In this document: positions 10,090 to 20,468 of the stretch, one piece after another
Numbering within the stretch: the first letter of the stretch is position 1
Layout of the letters: every line of letters begins with the position of its first letter
NCBI RefSeq assembly: GCF_016920785.2
Contig: NW_024609857.1
Coordinates: 8,947,618-9,011,617, forward strand
Length of the DNA: 64,000 bases
Source of the DNA: Ixodes scapularis
Taxonomy: Eukaryota; Arthropoda; Arachnida; Ixodida; Ixodidae
Direction of reading: 5' to 3'
Position numbers and translations under genes: made by a program
The notes under the pieces: model-generated
Told to the model about the DNA's origin: nothing
Database searches by the model: none
Seen by the model: the letters and a program-made list of their open reading frames with translations, nothing else

Positions 10090-12050
10090 GCACACCATCA
10101 CATGGGCCAAGAAAGGTGTAGTTTTACTGCAGAGGAGAAATCAGCAGGGTCCAAGATGGTGACAATGGAGGATGGGGGACTGTTCCAGTGGCTGATGGCT
10201 TGAGAAAGGAATGACCAATTGAAAGCGTTAGTAGAGTCAGAAATGTGCTTGATGGTGCAGACGTTGTTGAGGCGAGAAGATGTTCGGTCGGGGGGTAATA
10301 ACAAAGTGGTTTTGAGGTCGGGAATGTGGTAGTAGATTTTGTGAATAAAGCACAGCTGAGAGACTTTTCTGCGAAGCTGCAAAGAGGACATGGTTAGTTC
10401 AGTTTTTAGCGCTGAGACACTGAAAAAAAAGTCATAAGTGGATGAAATGAAGCGAGCAGCTCTGTTCTGAACTGCCTCTACAGGGTATTGATGAGGTACA
10501 GTCGATGGGTATTCCAGATGGTTGAAGCATATTCTATTTTTGGTCTGACGTACGTGTCCAAGGTTAGCTTACGAACAAAGGGTGGAGCCCTTTTTAAGTT
10601 ACGTCTGCTTAGTCCAAGAGTTCCAGATGAATCGGCAGTAATGACTTCAATGTGGTTATTTTAGGGAAGGTCAGATGTTAGTCTTACACTAAGGTATTTA
10701 TACACAGTAGCGGTCTCAATCAGATCGGAGTACAAGAAGTAATTAAATGACAGTGTTTGTTTGTTTTCTTGGTGAAGTGGATTAGTTTGCGTTTATACTT
10801 GTTTAATGATATAATCCACTCTTTGCACCAATTGTTAATTTTCTCTAGATCTTCCTGAAGCTGGTTATTATTTTGCACACAAGTTACTTTGTTATGGATG
10901 ACGCAGTCGTCGGCGAAAAAGCGGTTTTTTGAAGAAATCCCAATGGGGATGTCATTAATAAATATTAAAAAGAGTAAGGGCCCAAGTACGAACCCCAGGG
11001 GAACACCAGGAGATACATTTATTAAGGAAGATTCATGATCATCATGGACGTGACCTGTACACGGGAAAAAAGAAAGTCACGAATCTATGCAAACGGTTAT
11101 TTGGACGAGGCAAAAAGATGATAGCTTAGAAAGAAGGCGTTGACAAAAAACACGGCCGAACGCTTTGGGGAAAAAAAAAAAAAAACTGCGTCAGTTTTTT
11201 CATTTCAAGGTTCAAGGTTAGTGTGCAAGTCATGGATGAAGTCGCAGAGTTGTGTTTCGCAGGAAAGTACAGTCTCCGGCGATATGAAAGACCCACTGGG
11301 AGCGCGTGGCCGAGGCGGTGGCTGGTGGGGGCGCTGCGAGCGCTCCGGGCAGTTCCATTCTGCTTCGAGGGGAGGACGCTCATTCGGCACTCGGCACAAA
11401 CTTATAAGCGCGTTTCGCTTTATCTGAGCCCGAGTGAGCGTCCTCCCCTCGAAGCAGAATGGAATTGCCCGGAGGGCTCGCAGCGCCCCCGCCAGCCACC
11501 GCCTCGGCCACGCGCTCCCAGTGGGTCTTTCATATTGCCGGAGAGTGTACCTTTTTGAAAACCGTGCTGCTGTTTAAAGAAAAGAAATTGGATGATAGGT
11601 GCCTCATGATATTGGAGTAGAGGATATGCTCAAGTAGTTTGCAAGAAATTGAAGTCAATGAATTAGGGCGATAATTAGATGCGGAAGAGCGGCTGCCCTG
11701 TTTAAAGACTGGGAATTACCCTTCCCACCTTTTGGTCAGATGGAAGGCACCTTTGAGATAAGGAGTGAATAAAGATAAGTTTTAAATACTCACTCGAAAT
11801 AACACTGGTGTTTCTTTTAAATTTTAGAGTTGATGTTATCGGTTCCAGCGGACGAAGTAAGTTTTAGTTTATCAATCAATGTTATAATACCGGCGGAGTT
11901 AACGTTAATAGGATGCATGCGCACGTAAAGCTCTTCAGGGAGAGTGGGGACGGAGTCCAAGCACTCGTTAGTAAACACTGATGAAAAATATTCGTTAAAC
12001 ACAGAACTGGTCGACGTTGCACATCCGACCATTCCTAACTCTCCCCATCT
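10090..12050 (-). pseudogene. Non-LTR retrotransposon C (degraded CR1/Jockey-group RT)
   Basis: A minus-strand copy in reverse order. 11817-12032 encodes the pre-RT region VFNEYFSSVFTNE and KLKLTSSAGTDNINSK. About 11210-11266 encodes SCETQLCDFIHDLHTNL. About 10900-10985 encodes the catalytic RFFADDCVI, with FADD intact, next to VLGPLLFLIFINDI. About 10400-10700 encodes the thumb, with RPKIEYASTIWN. 10098-10391 encodes the C-terminal tail. Several stops and shifts separate these blocks. A 276-bp MITE (11271-11546) interrupts the segment just upstream of SCETQL. The copy lies inside the hAT-like composite. Confidence 0.7.
11271..11546. mobile_element. Foldback MITE with GTAC target duplication
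   Basis: About 110-bp inverted arms (11271-11383 against 11433-11546) around a loop of about 50 bp. The outer ends read AGTCTCCGGC and, inverted, ACTCTCCGGC. Inner shared segments include GACCCACTGGGAGCGCG and CCCCTCGAAGCAGAATGGAA. The flanks carry GTAC on both sides (11267-11270, 11547-11550). On excision the two sides rejoin the GFxKG and SCETQL parts of non-LTR copy C, supporting a clean insertion. The open frames across the arms mirror each other and are not genes. Confidence 0.7.
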
Positions 12051-12664
12051 TCCTAAACGTCCGTGTGTGTCCGAACACCAGAAACCGGAATTTTAAAGGT
12101 TAAAAACGGCACGTTGCGAATATGGAACACGCACTTTCATGCACAGCTGACGTCAAGTGACTCAAATCGAAAAACATGCATATTTACAATATTTTTATCT
12201 CTTCTGGTGAAGGCTCAGCAACCGTTGCATCTGTTTTCGCGCACGAAACGGCGACTACCAGAGAAAGTAAGAACGCAGTGATTGCCTTTATTTTAACAAT
12301 GTAAACACACTTGCAGGCGTGCGCTGATGAAGCCTCAAAATCAAAGCTCTCGTAGTGTGATTCGTGACTGTGCCGGCTACTACCCAACCTCGTTGTCACG
12401 CCACTTTTTGGAAGCATACACCAAAATTACAAGTAAACACACAAAAGCGACATCGATACAATTAGCTTCTAGAATATCACCTTATTTAGTCATAACTCTT
12501 TCAATAGGCACTACAAGTTGTATTTATTTTAAGAAGAAGAAGCAAAATTTTTTTCGTGAGAAAAAACAAAATATCAATGGTAAGTCTGGTAACTTTGTAA
12601 TTTTGCCGAATCATTGCCAAATCTTTAGAAAAGTTGGACAAAAGTTGCGCCGAATTTTCGATTT
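12051..12664. other. Unassigned segment of the hAT-like composite
   Basis: AT-rich, no recognised domain. Short open frames on both strands do not resemble any family. It adjoins the G/C homopolymer of the right hAT-like end. It could be the internal part of the autonomous-size ancestor or a further insertion. Confidence 0.3.
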
Positions 12665-12731
12665 GGGGGGGGGGGGAGGGTCTGGTTTGCCCCCCCACTC
12701 AAAAACAAGTTGGTACGCCACTGAACATGTC

Positions 12732-13800
12732 CCATTTACCACAACCTGTTGCTGCCTTGAAGCTAGGTAATCTCTTAACCAGTGCATCACATTATTATCA
12801 ATATTTAAAACTTCAAGTTTCTGCAGTAATACCGAATGAGAGACAGTATCAAATGCTTTCTTGATATCTAAAAATATACAATCAACTTGACCTCTATTAT
12901 CAAGTACTGTGGCAATATCATGATAAAACTCGATTAACTGCGTCGTACATGAAAAACCTTTTCGGAACCCATGCTGTTGATGATTCAGAAAGCCGATCAA
13001 AACAAGGTGCTTCATTAACGCCGAGTACAAAATGTGTTTGACAATTTTACATCACACTGGGGTTAGCGAGATCGGCCTGTAGTTCGAAATAATACCTTTA
13101 GATCCGCCCTTTAAAACTGGCACGACATTGGCTATTTTCCAATCATCAGGTAGTTTTCCCTCCTGTATCGACTTAGAAAAAATTACAAAAAGATATTTCG
13201 CTACTGCAGTCGAACAATACTTTAACACCCTAGGGGAGATACCATCAGGGCCAGTAGCTTTGGATTCATCAATATTAACAAGCAATTTATTGATTCCATT
13301 AATGGAAAACTCAACCTGCGGCATGCCAACATACTGGTCGCTGACCATCTGTAGGGAAACATTTTCATCGAGAAGGAATACTGACTTAAAGAAATCATTA
13401 AATAATGTAGCTTTATCATAATCATTTGTTACTACAAACCCTTCATGCTGCATTTGACTGGGGGGCCCAAGTTTATCTTTACCGCACCGCTTCATAAATT
13501 TCCAAAACTTCTCGTTGTTGCTTTGCAGGTCTAAAGTTAAAACTTGAAAGAAGGTCCTCTGGCATTCTCTCAATTTTTTCTTATATTGTAACGTTAGGTC
13601 CCGCAGTTTACAAAAGTTATCCTCAGATTTATTTTTGCTGTACCTTGTAAAGGTTCTCTGTCGTCTACGTATCATGCAAATTAGCTCACCAGTAATCCAT
13701 GGTTTCTCCCTCTTTTTCAGTTTACTGCTTAATGTACTAGGTACATGAGCATCCATGAGAGTAAGAATTCTTTCCTTAAACGTTAGCCACAAATTATTAA
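12732..13800 (-). pseudogene. Non-LTR retrotransposon B, pre-RT and RT fingers
   Basis: Two minus frames in tandem. 13052-13792 encodes the region between endonuclease and RT (KREKPWITGELICMIRRRQR, then ATGPDGISPRVLKY and NYRPISLTPV, the RT motif 2a-type block). About 12735-13030 encodes QHGFRKGFSCTTQL and DCIFLDIKKAFDTVSH (motif A with its catalytic Asp) up to QQQVVVNGTC. At the 8-bp duplication it continues into 8625-7854. A short shift near 13031-13051 separates the frames. The 5' end joins element A at about 13800. No endonuclease domain is present, so B is 5'-truncated, which is usual for target-primed insertion. Confidence 0.75.
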
Positions 13801-14505
13801 CGCTTAAATAATAGAAGAGTAATGCTTTGTAATTTTCGAAAACTTCGAATTAACACCATCCACTCCCGCTGAAGACGACAATCTTAATGTTTCATTGACA
13901 TGATCGACACCAGCACAATCAAGCAAGATGGGGTTCATCAACAAGTAGTCTGAAATGCCTAAGAGAGGATATTCCATGCAGCTGTCACTAGAAAATGAAA
14001 CAACAAAAACTCGGTTCAATACATTCGCACACTCTTCAATTGGCATAACATCCCCATTTTCGTTGTTTAGACTAACAAAAAACTTGTTTTTGTATTCATG
14101 ATGTTCCATAACTTTTTAGGGTTTTTTATTAACATATCGGGTAGGGTGTGCGTAAAAAACTCCAACTTGGCGTCATTAACTTCCTCTTCATATGTCTCAG
14201 CTGCAGTGCGGTATTTGGACCACCGCCGTTCACATGTGGTAAATTTGGCTGCTTGAAATAAACGCATCTTTTTTTTTTTTTTTGACAGACGTTTGGGGGC
14301 TTTGTTAAACCACGGAGACTGGGAATCTTCGAGTAGAGTCCTAAGGGGAATATGCAGTTTAGTAAGGGATTCTACTTTATCCTAAAACATTTGACAATTC
14401 GCTTCCACTGGACGGTCTGAGAATACTTCTAGAACTGTATCAATAAAAGTTGCTAGATCGTCGTTAATTTTGACGGTCAGCTTTTGCATAATCTCGAATT
14501 TGTTT
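13801..14505 (-). pseudogene. Non-LTR retrotransposon A, 5' portion
   Basis: Minus-strand remnant of the region between endonuclease and RT. About 14067-14267 encodes RRWSKYRTAAETYEEEVNDA and KNPKKLWNIMN. 13804-14109 encodes PIEECANVLNRVFVVSF and SSSAGVDGVNSKFSK. Upstream (to about 14505) an interrupted frame reads SPWFNKAPKRL. The segment stops where element B begins and probably continues at 6567 with LFDQSIRDHV and WKVGKVVPI. Frameshifts at a T run (14268-14283) and elsewhere make it non-functional. Same family as copy C. Confidence 0.65.
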
Positions 14506-14507
14506 TA

Positions 14508-14580
14508 CGTGGCTTGATGAACCGAACCGGATAAACATTTAGGTTCGACACTCTGCACGCTACCCACTAGGCCACGCAGA
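14508..14580 (-). repeat. tRNA-like sequence (SINE head relic)
   Basis: On the minus strand a strong A box, TGGCCTAGTGGGTAG (14560-14574), is followed 46 bp later by GGTTCGGTTCA (14518-14528), one step from the B-box consensus. No full cloverleaf could be folded by eye and no continuation into a known SINE body is clear, so this is more likely a relic than a tRNA gene. Confidence 0.35.
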
Positions 14581-14697
14581 CACACTTGCAGTGCTTGGGA
14601 ATGAGCAAGGGCTTATATGTGTAGCTACGGCATTCCACTGCTCTTAAATGCGAAGCTTAAGAGTCCTCCTGTAATTTTTATAGTACTCTTATTTCTT

Positions 14698-14949
14698 GCT
14701 AAGGTTGAAGCCTGGGCGAGTTGGTGGGACATACTTAAAAGGTTAAAACAGCGCAAAAGACAACGGACAGGTTAAAGAAGGACACAGACAGAGCGCTGTC
14801 ACATGGCTGAACAGAGAAACAATTAAAAGGGCCCATTGTACTAGAAATAAATGTTGCTAAGGTTGAAGCCTGGGCGAGTTGGTGTGACATACTTAAAAGG
14901 TTAAAACAGCGCAAAAGACAACGGACAGGGTAAAGAAGGACACAGACAG
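14698..14949. mobile_element. Minimal PLE-end-type tandem element
   Basis: Two head-to-tail copies of the same end sequence: copy 1 at 14698-14855 and a truncated copy 2 at 14856-14949, sharing about 94 bp (GCTAAGGTTGAAGCCTGGGC, then AACAGCGCAAAAGACAACGG). The flanks carry the 7-bp direct repeat ATTTCTT (14691-14697, 14950-14956). The motif set (CAACGGACA, TTAAAGAAGGACACAGACAG, AGCGCT) recurs at the ends of the palindrome at 54723-55203, and partly at 6776. No ORF. Confidence 0.65.
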
Positions 14950-14956
14950 ATTTCTT

Positions 14957-17614
14957 ATATTGGGCCGCCCGAATTTTCTTTCCTCCTAAAAAATGAAACA
15001 AAAACGCGGAACGCCGTTTGAACGGCCCACAAACTGCAGCGGATCTTAGAACTCCAAAAGGGCATATTGTTTATCAATTATATTTTTCGAATCTCTTTTA
15101 CGTTGGTGGCTACTTAAAAGAAATAACGTATTTCGCTTAATATTTGTTCGCCTGCCAATTTTTGAAATATTTTCTTATAATGAAACATTTCGTATGAACG
15201 CCCTTAGGGAAAACGTTGCTCAGTTCGAACAAGAGCTGTACGCACCTGCTAACACGAATAATAGAGAGAGCCAGACAGGAACGAGAACGTCCAGGTCGTC
15301 CTTCCTTTCGGTAATAAAAAGAGTAGAAAAGGTAGTCCACACCAAAAGTATACGTCGGCTCATAATTCATCGGCACCGAATCCTGACCCTAATCAACAGA
15401 TCCATGCGTCGGGTAGATATTGACCACGTACCAGGTTTTCCTTTCCTTGCTAAACCCCGGGCCGTGTTCTACACTGCTAATCGTCTTTGCGGTTGGAGCT
15501 CTGGGCTCAGGGTACAAGGTTGTTTTCCTTAATGGTCTAATTGGATTAGTTCTTAATATCAGGTTCGCGCAATATCGTTTCGTATTTCTGAACCTGTGCG
15601 GCATCTTTTTGGTATTCACCATTGTCACAATTTCACGCTGTTCTCTTCTTCGTATTAGCGATCAATATGCAACGATCGACTTCGAATTGCGATGTATTGT
15701 GCGATATTACAGCCTCAGCTCAAAACAATGCGAAAAAAAAAATATTACTTTACGCTCGGCGTGGTCACAAGTTTTACAAGTCGATCGATAGTATGAGTTT
15801 TTAACTGTTATTTTAAACACTGTAGAATAAAAATAAAATCTTACTTCGTATTTAGGCGAGTCTCTATACTCATTTGCGCCGCATCTTAAGCCGCTGTTTT
15901 GCATATGCAAGCGTTTTAATTAATCCCATTAAAATGATTACTAGTAGAATAGAAAACCTTTTTAAATTTTCTTTTTTCTCGAAAAAGCAAACACTCTAAG
16001 AATATATAATAAGATTAGTTCTTCAATAAACGTCATCTTCTAGATAATTCGCTTCATAGAAATTATATATATATACCAAAAAGCTCGATTTAAAATAGCG
16101 ATTGCAGCTACTATGTCTCGCTATCTGTCGAGCCAACGGCAATAAAGTTCAGTAAGCATGGCGCTTGCACAAGCACTGAACGAGGTAATAACAATATTTC
16201 ATCGTAATTAAATATATAAGCATCGACAACCTTTTCGTGATGGGATGACATGAATTCTGAGTGTTGGTTCCTATTCGTAACATGGCAAATTAGCCATCTC
16301 ATACAAACGGCGCTAATTCTCTTCTGACGTCAAGGCAACGATATCACCTAATCAGAAAGCTAGATTAGATCGGGTCTCCAGTTCAAATCAGTAATTTCAA
16401 TTAACGCTTTTGAAAATGGTAAACAGGAAGATTTAGTATATCTGCTAGTTCTAACTACAAAAGCTCCAAACTCGTTTCTGTGACAAGGAGCCCCTCCTGT
16501 TTCCACCAGGAATAGAGGCACTGGTTGTCAAACTCGGGGGGGAAAATTTTGCACTGATTGACACAATTGTACTGACTAGTAAAACATGTTTGTAAAATAG
16601 AAAAAGGCTTTATCGTTTCGATTGTACCAAAAAGTAGTTTAGCTTGCCCCGAAAATTCAATTCTCCTTGAACTCAGAGTAAATTTTTATAGTTAATTTAA
16701 AAGTGATTATGTCTCAAATTTTACACTAATGTTCCCCTCGGAGCTATATTACACGGTTGGTCGATAACACGTGAAGTACCGTCATAGCTAGCGCCATTTC
16801 TCGTGAAGTGCAGAACCCAGTCCTTACACTCACCTGCTTATCACTAGTAATTGAATCAGAGTTCATTCTCAGCTAGAGATGCACGTTTAAGGAAGACTGC
16901 AACGTTGCTTACGTGTGTGTACGTAAAAGAACACAGTGATATTATTATACAAATCAAGATCGACGCAGTCCCAGGTACAGTCCGCGAAACCTCACGCGCT
17001 TAGATTCAAAGAGGGTTCACCTTCGTCTTCAAGGTCACCTGTTTCGCGCGTAAACTAAACGAATCTCAGAAAACAGCCGGGAAGAAATCTGTAAACCTAT
17101 TTCGGCTTCCCGAAAACGCTGATTGAATCCAGCCTGCATCGTAATTCGCGTGGCGCAATCCAGCTCGGCTGATTGATAGCTGCTATTCCAACGCCTCGAT
17201 ATCGGAGTCATGACGCGCTTCGCAGAGCGCTCTCGAGCTGGCCTTGGGAAAGTTTCCTAAAGAAGAATATTGACCTGGTACGCTCACCGTGCAACCCAGA
17301 GCCGCTATAAATCGATATCGAATAAGTTAACTCTTCACTTTTTATACTTTTTTTTTTCTTTATTACGTTGCAGTTCTCTGCAAGAACATGGCACAAGCGA
17401 ATTCCGCTGGTCGCTGGGACACTAACATAAATCACTGACAAAGCGCACAGTTCATGTAAAGCGGGTAACACCTACATCTGTTATGCGAGTGCGCACAATT
17501 ACGCAAGAGACTCGAAGCTATTACGCCCCCCCCCCCCCCCCGGATTTGTTATGCCGGCTACTTTTTCAAATCCTTTGCGCATTATTTTAGTAGTGTTTGT
17601 ACATTTACATGACA
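14957..17614. other. Non-coding stretch, possibly unique host DNA
   Basis: 2.6 kb without a recognised repeat or domain. Short ORFs exist but none has a family signature, and no splice-consistent gene was seen. One of the least repeat-like parts of the window. A short poly-C run lies at 17525-17540. Confidence 0.4.
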
Positions 17615-18040
17615 TTTTTATTTGTGTATATTTTTTCACTAACATTTTGGGACGCGCACAAAAGAAAGGGAAAAAAATATGTTTTACACGTCTAGCCAAA
17701 CCAATAACCGCTTGCCTGCAATAAAAAAGCGCAGTAAAAAAAAAAAAAAAAACATTTGCATGCGATGTTACTTGGGGGCNNNNNNNNNNNNNNNNNNNNN
17801 NNNNNNNNNNNNNNNNNNNNNNNNNNNNNNNNNNNNNNNNNNNNNNNNNNNNNNNNNNNNNNNNNNNNNNNNNNNNNNNACTTTTATTTGTGTATATTTT
17901 TTTCACAAACATTTTAGGACGCGCACAAAAGAAAAAAAAAGTTTTATACGTCTAGCCAAACCAATAATCGCTTGCCTGCGATAAAAAAGCGCGGTAAAAA
18001 AAAACTTTTGCATCCTGCGTTACTTGGTGGAAAACCGGAA
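17615..18040 (+). repeat. Direct repeat pair flanking an assembly gap
   Basis: 17615-17779 and 17880-18040 are near-identical direct repeats of about 160 bp. Shared strings include TTTATTTGTGTATATTTTTT, CGTCTAGCCAAACCAATAA and CGCTTGCCTGC. They differ by scattered substitutions and homopolymer length. Exactly 100 N (17780-17879), the conventional size for a gap of unknown length, lie between them. Confidence 0.8.
17780..17879. other. Assembly gap (100 N)
   Basis: Exactly 100 undetermined bases. The true distance is unknown. Because the flanks are near-copies of one another, the join may also be an unmerged haplotype or a collapsed tandem array. Confidence 0.98.
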
Positions 18041-18424
18041 AGAGGCCATTCTCCTATCCATTCAAGACGGGCAGCGTTTGCCGAATAACTAACTGTTATA
18101 TTTGAACAGGGAGTGGCCGTTAAGAACCGGCACATTTGGCGCGCCTCGAAAAAAGAAAGAATTCGAATAGACCGATCTCAGTAAGTGTTCGGCGCATGCG
18201 TGACGCCGCCATAACTTTAGTTCACTAGAGGCAAACGGCAGTGTACGAGAGGGCTCGTTCCGTCTCGTGCTCTACACGCGTAGACCTCCAGCGAGGTTGT
18301 CGCTCGTGCCCCAAGACAGAAGTTCTCTTGATGCATCGCGGCAGCGACCGCGGCAGCGACCGCGGCAGCGGTGGCGTAGTCAAACTGGCTTGGGAGATCT
18401 GTCTATAATCTAAACATGCATGCC

Positions 18425-18684
18425 GAAAATAGACAAATTGCTGTATTACCCAAGCATCAAGGAGAATGGAGGAATTGGTGCTCCACGCGCCACACGTGCA
18501 CGCCTTCCCCGTATAAAAGATTCGAACGGAATAACCAAAATAAAGCGTTGGCGAGCGCGCGTGCAAGATATAATTTGTTTCGGGATTTTGCTTTAAAAAT
18601 TTACTACTGCTGAGGCCAGCACGTGCGGCGCGTTGAAAACCAATCTTTGCATTCTCCTTGATGCTTGGGTAATATAGCAAAAGG
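18425..18684. mobile_element. Small foldback element
   Basis: Inverted arms of about 72 bp (18425-18498 against 18612-18684), with a core identical between arms (TACCCAAGCATCAAGGAGAA) and flanking partial matches (ACGCGCC.CACGTGC). The loop is about 113 bp and non-coding. A (CGGCAGCGAC)n-like tract at 18339-18372 lies just outside. No clear target duplication. Confidence 0.6.
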
Positions 18685-19079
18685 TCTATTGAGCACACGA
18701 ACGCTGTTTCTCAAGACGTCTTGTCTTTCTTTTCTTTTCTATTTTTTTTTTTTTTTTTTTTTGCCCGGAGCGCATTTTACTGTCATCTCAAGCGTGAATG
18801 GAAGCCTATGACGTAAATTTCGTTGCGCGTGCTCGCGCACAGCCGCGACTGCTGGCTCGTGGAAAGATTGTGCGCCACTTATTATGGACACTGAATGTTT
18901 GGTTTAGTATCCCTTTAAGCTGAGACTAGAAGCTCCGCCTTCAACGCGAGCTTTTTGCCGTTGCTAAAGCAAGTGTGAACGCACAGGCACGCGCTTGCAA
19001 CTAAAGCACTGCGGAAGCCAGTGAGCTCGCGCTGAAGGCTTAGTTTCGAGTATATACACTTTTCTAGTGTCACTGAATG

Positions 19080-20468
19080 AGCTACGGTTCAGAGTAACGA
19101 CACTTGGCCATATTCTGGCTTAAAATCATCGTTGCGAGTTATCTGAAGCTTTCTCTGAAATAACAAGAAACGTTTTTCCGCCCTCCAGAAATGTTCAAAC
19201 AGTTCACGACAGCAATATTATATGAGCTTCCTAACAGCGAATCTAATGCTGAAGAAGTCGCACTTTTGTATCCTGACGACAGGCAGTATTGTCTGCTATG
19301 CACAAGCACCAAAATGGCGGCGCCCACAACAATGTTGGGGAACGGAGTGCCGACACTCTAAGCGCAGCTCATTTAGTGACTCTACGCATTTTCATAAAAG
19401 CGATTGAGAGCGCGTTCATTGCTGTGTTTGGGTCTTATGCTTGAGCACTTTCTGGCTGGTCGCAATCGCGAGCGAGTGCTGGCTGGATTGTGATTTAGCA
19501 CGTGTTGACTGTGATATTTCCAAACAGTGGAAACCTCTATAGATTATAGACACTTTGCAGCAGCCGTGCATGGGCACCGCCATAACCAAGCTTCAATTTT
19601 TGTTTCCTCTTATTTTGGTCACTTCGCTCCGTCATTACGACAGCAGCACAGAATATTGCCATTTTCAATTCGACCCTGTCCTTTTCCCCAGCATTGGCTC
19701 TTCTGGAGGCTCGTCAAAGCCCGCTTCAGTAGCTTGGCAACTCGGGAAAACAAAGAGAAGGTCAGCAATGGCTGCCGTAGTTTGGCGCGTGTGCAAGGCA
19801 TATCTATAGGGTACCTTCGTGTGTGCTTTGTTGATGACATTCCTTGAGCCACTAAATGAGTTGCGCTCAAAGTGTCGGCACTCCGTTCCCCGGGGGGGAT
19901 CGGTGGCCGAGTGGGCTGAAGCGCACACCCAGCTCGACGCGCGTGTAGCGAAAGCTCGCGCTGCAGAACCCAGGGATCCTGGGTTCGAGCCCCACCCCTG
20001 CCCGTTTCGATCTGGATGAGCATCGTACCGGCGTGCGGTCGTGTATCACTACTGCGTGATGCACGTTAAAGACCCCAGGCTAGCGGTTGTACTGCACTTG
20101 CTAAATTGCTCATCTATAGCGTGTGACTCGTCGCAACTTTAATGGCTGACCAACTACACGCTGCATAAATATCCCCACAACCCAAATATTATTACTCCGT
20201 TCCCCGACATTGTTGTGGGCGCCGCCATTTTGGGACGCATGCAGAGCAGACGCAACTGCCGATCGTCATGATTCAAAAGTGGGACTTCCTCAGCATTAGA
20301 TTCGGTGTTAGGAAGCTCATATAAGATTGCTTTGCTCTGTCACGAACTGTTTAAACAAATTTGGGGGCGTAAAGTTATTTATTGTGATTTCAGACAAAGG
20401 TTCACATTACTAGCAAGCCTGATTTTAAGCCACAGTATGGCCAAATGTCGTTACTCTGAAGCGTAGCT
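19080..20468. mobile_element. Foldback element interrupted by a SINE
   Basis: The left arm (19080 to about 19385) is inverted at the right (about 20194-20468). Outer ends read AGCTACGGTTCAGAGTAACG and its inverse with one change. Shared blocks include TATATGAGCTTCCTAACA and CAAAATGGCGGCGCCCACAA. The segment 19334-19385 is also inverted at 19845-19892, just before the SINE, so without the SINE (19893-20193) the right arm is continuous. No transposase frame. Superfamily unknown. Confidence 0.7.
19893..20193 (+). repeat. tRNA-Ser/Leu-headed SINE (family 2) with 13-bp duplication
   Basis: A clear pol III promoter: A box TGGCCGAGTGG (19904-19914) and B box GGTTCGAGCCC (19982-19992), 78 bp apart from start to start, as in type-II tRNAs (Ser/Leu). 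The body contains GATGCACGTTAAAGACCCCA, then an AT-rich 3' end. The 13-bp repeat ACTCCGTTCCCCG flanks it exactly (19880-19892, 20194-20206), the hallmark of LINE-mediated insertion. It lies in the right arm of the foldback element. It is not a tRNA gene, because the body continues about 190 bp past the B box. Confidence 0.85.

Larger units (their letters stand above)
8626..12723. mobile_element. hAT-like composite insertion in element B
   Basis: A 4,098-bp insertion between perfect 8-bp direct repeats AACATGTC (8618-8625, 12724-12731). The ends are inverted: CATGGGCGTACCAAC at the left, and CAGTGGCGTACCAAC as the reverse complement of the right end. The 8-bp duplication and CAG-type termini fit the hAT superfamily. 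Both ends continue into long G/C homopolymers (8666-8682, 12665-12697). A short copy of the same family lies at 40215-40470. The middle (about 8.8-12.66 kb) is foreign: a foldback-related segment, an AGTAGTTAA-rich block and non-LTR copy C. No transposase was seen, so it is a loaded non-autonomous copy. Confidence 0.7.

Noticed and set aside
11126..11558. Overlapping ORFs sharing ERPPLEAEWNCPE-type strings
   Set aside because: Mirror translations of the two MITE arms.
19893..20193. tRNA-Ser or tRNA-Leu gene
   Set aside because: Long non-tRNA body and a 13-bp target duplication show it is a SINE.
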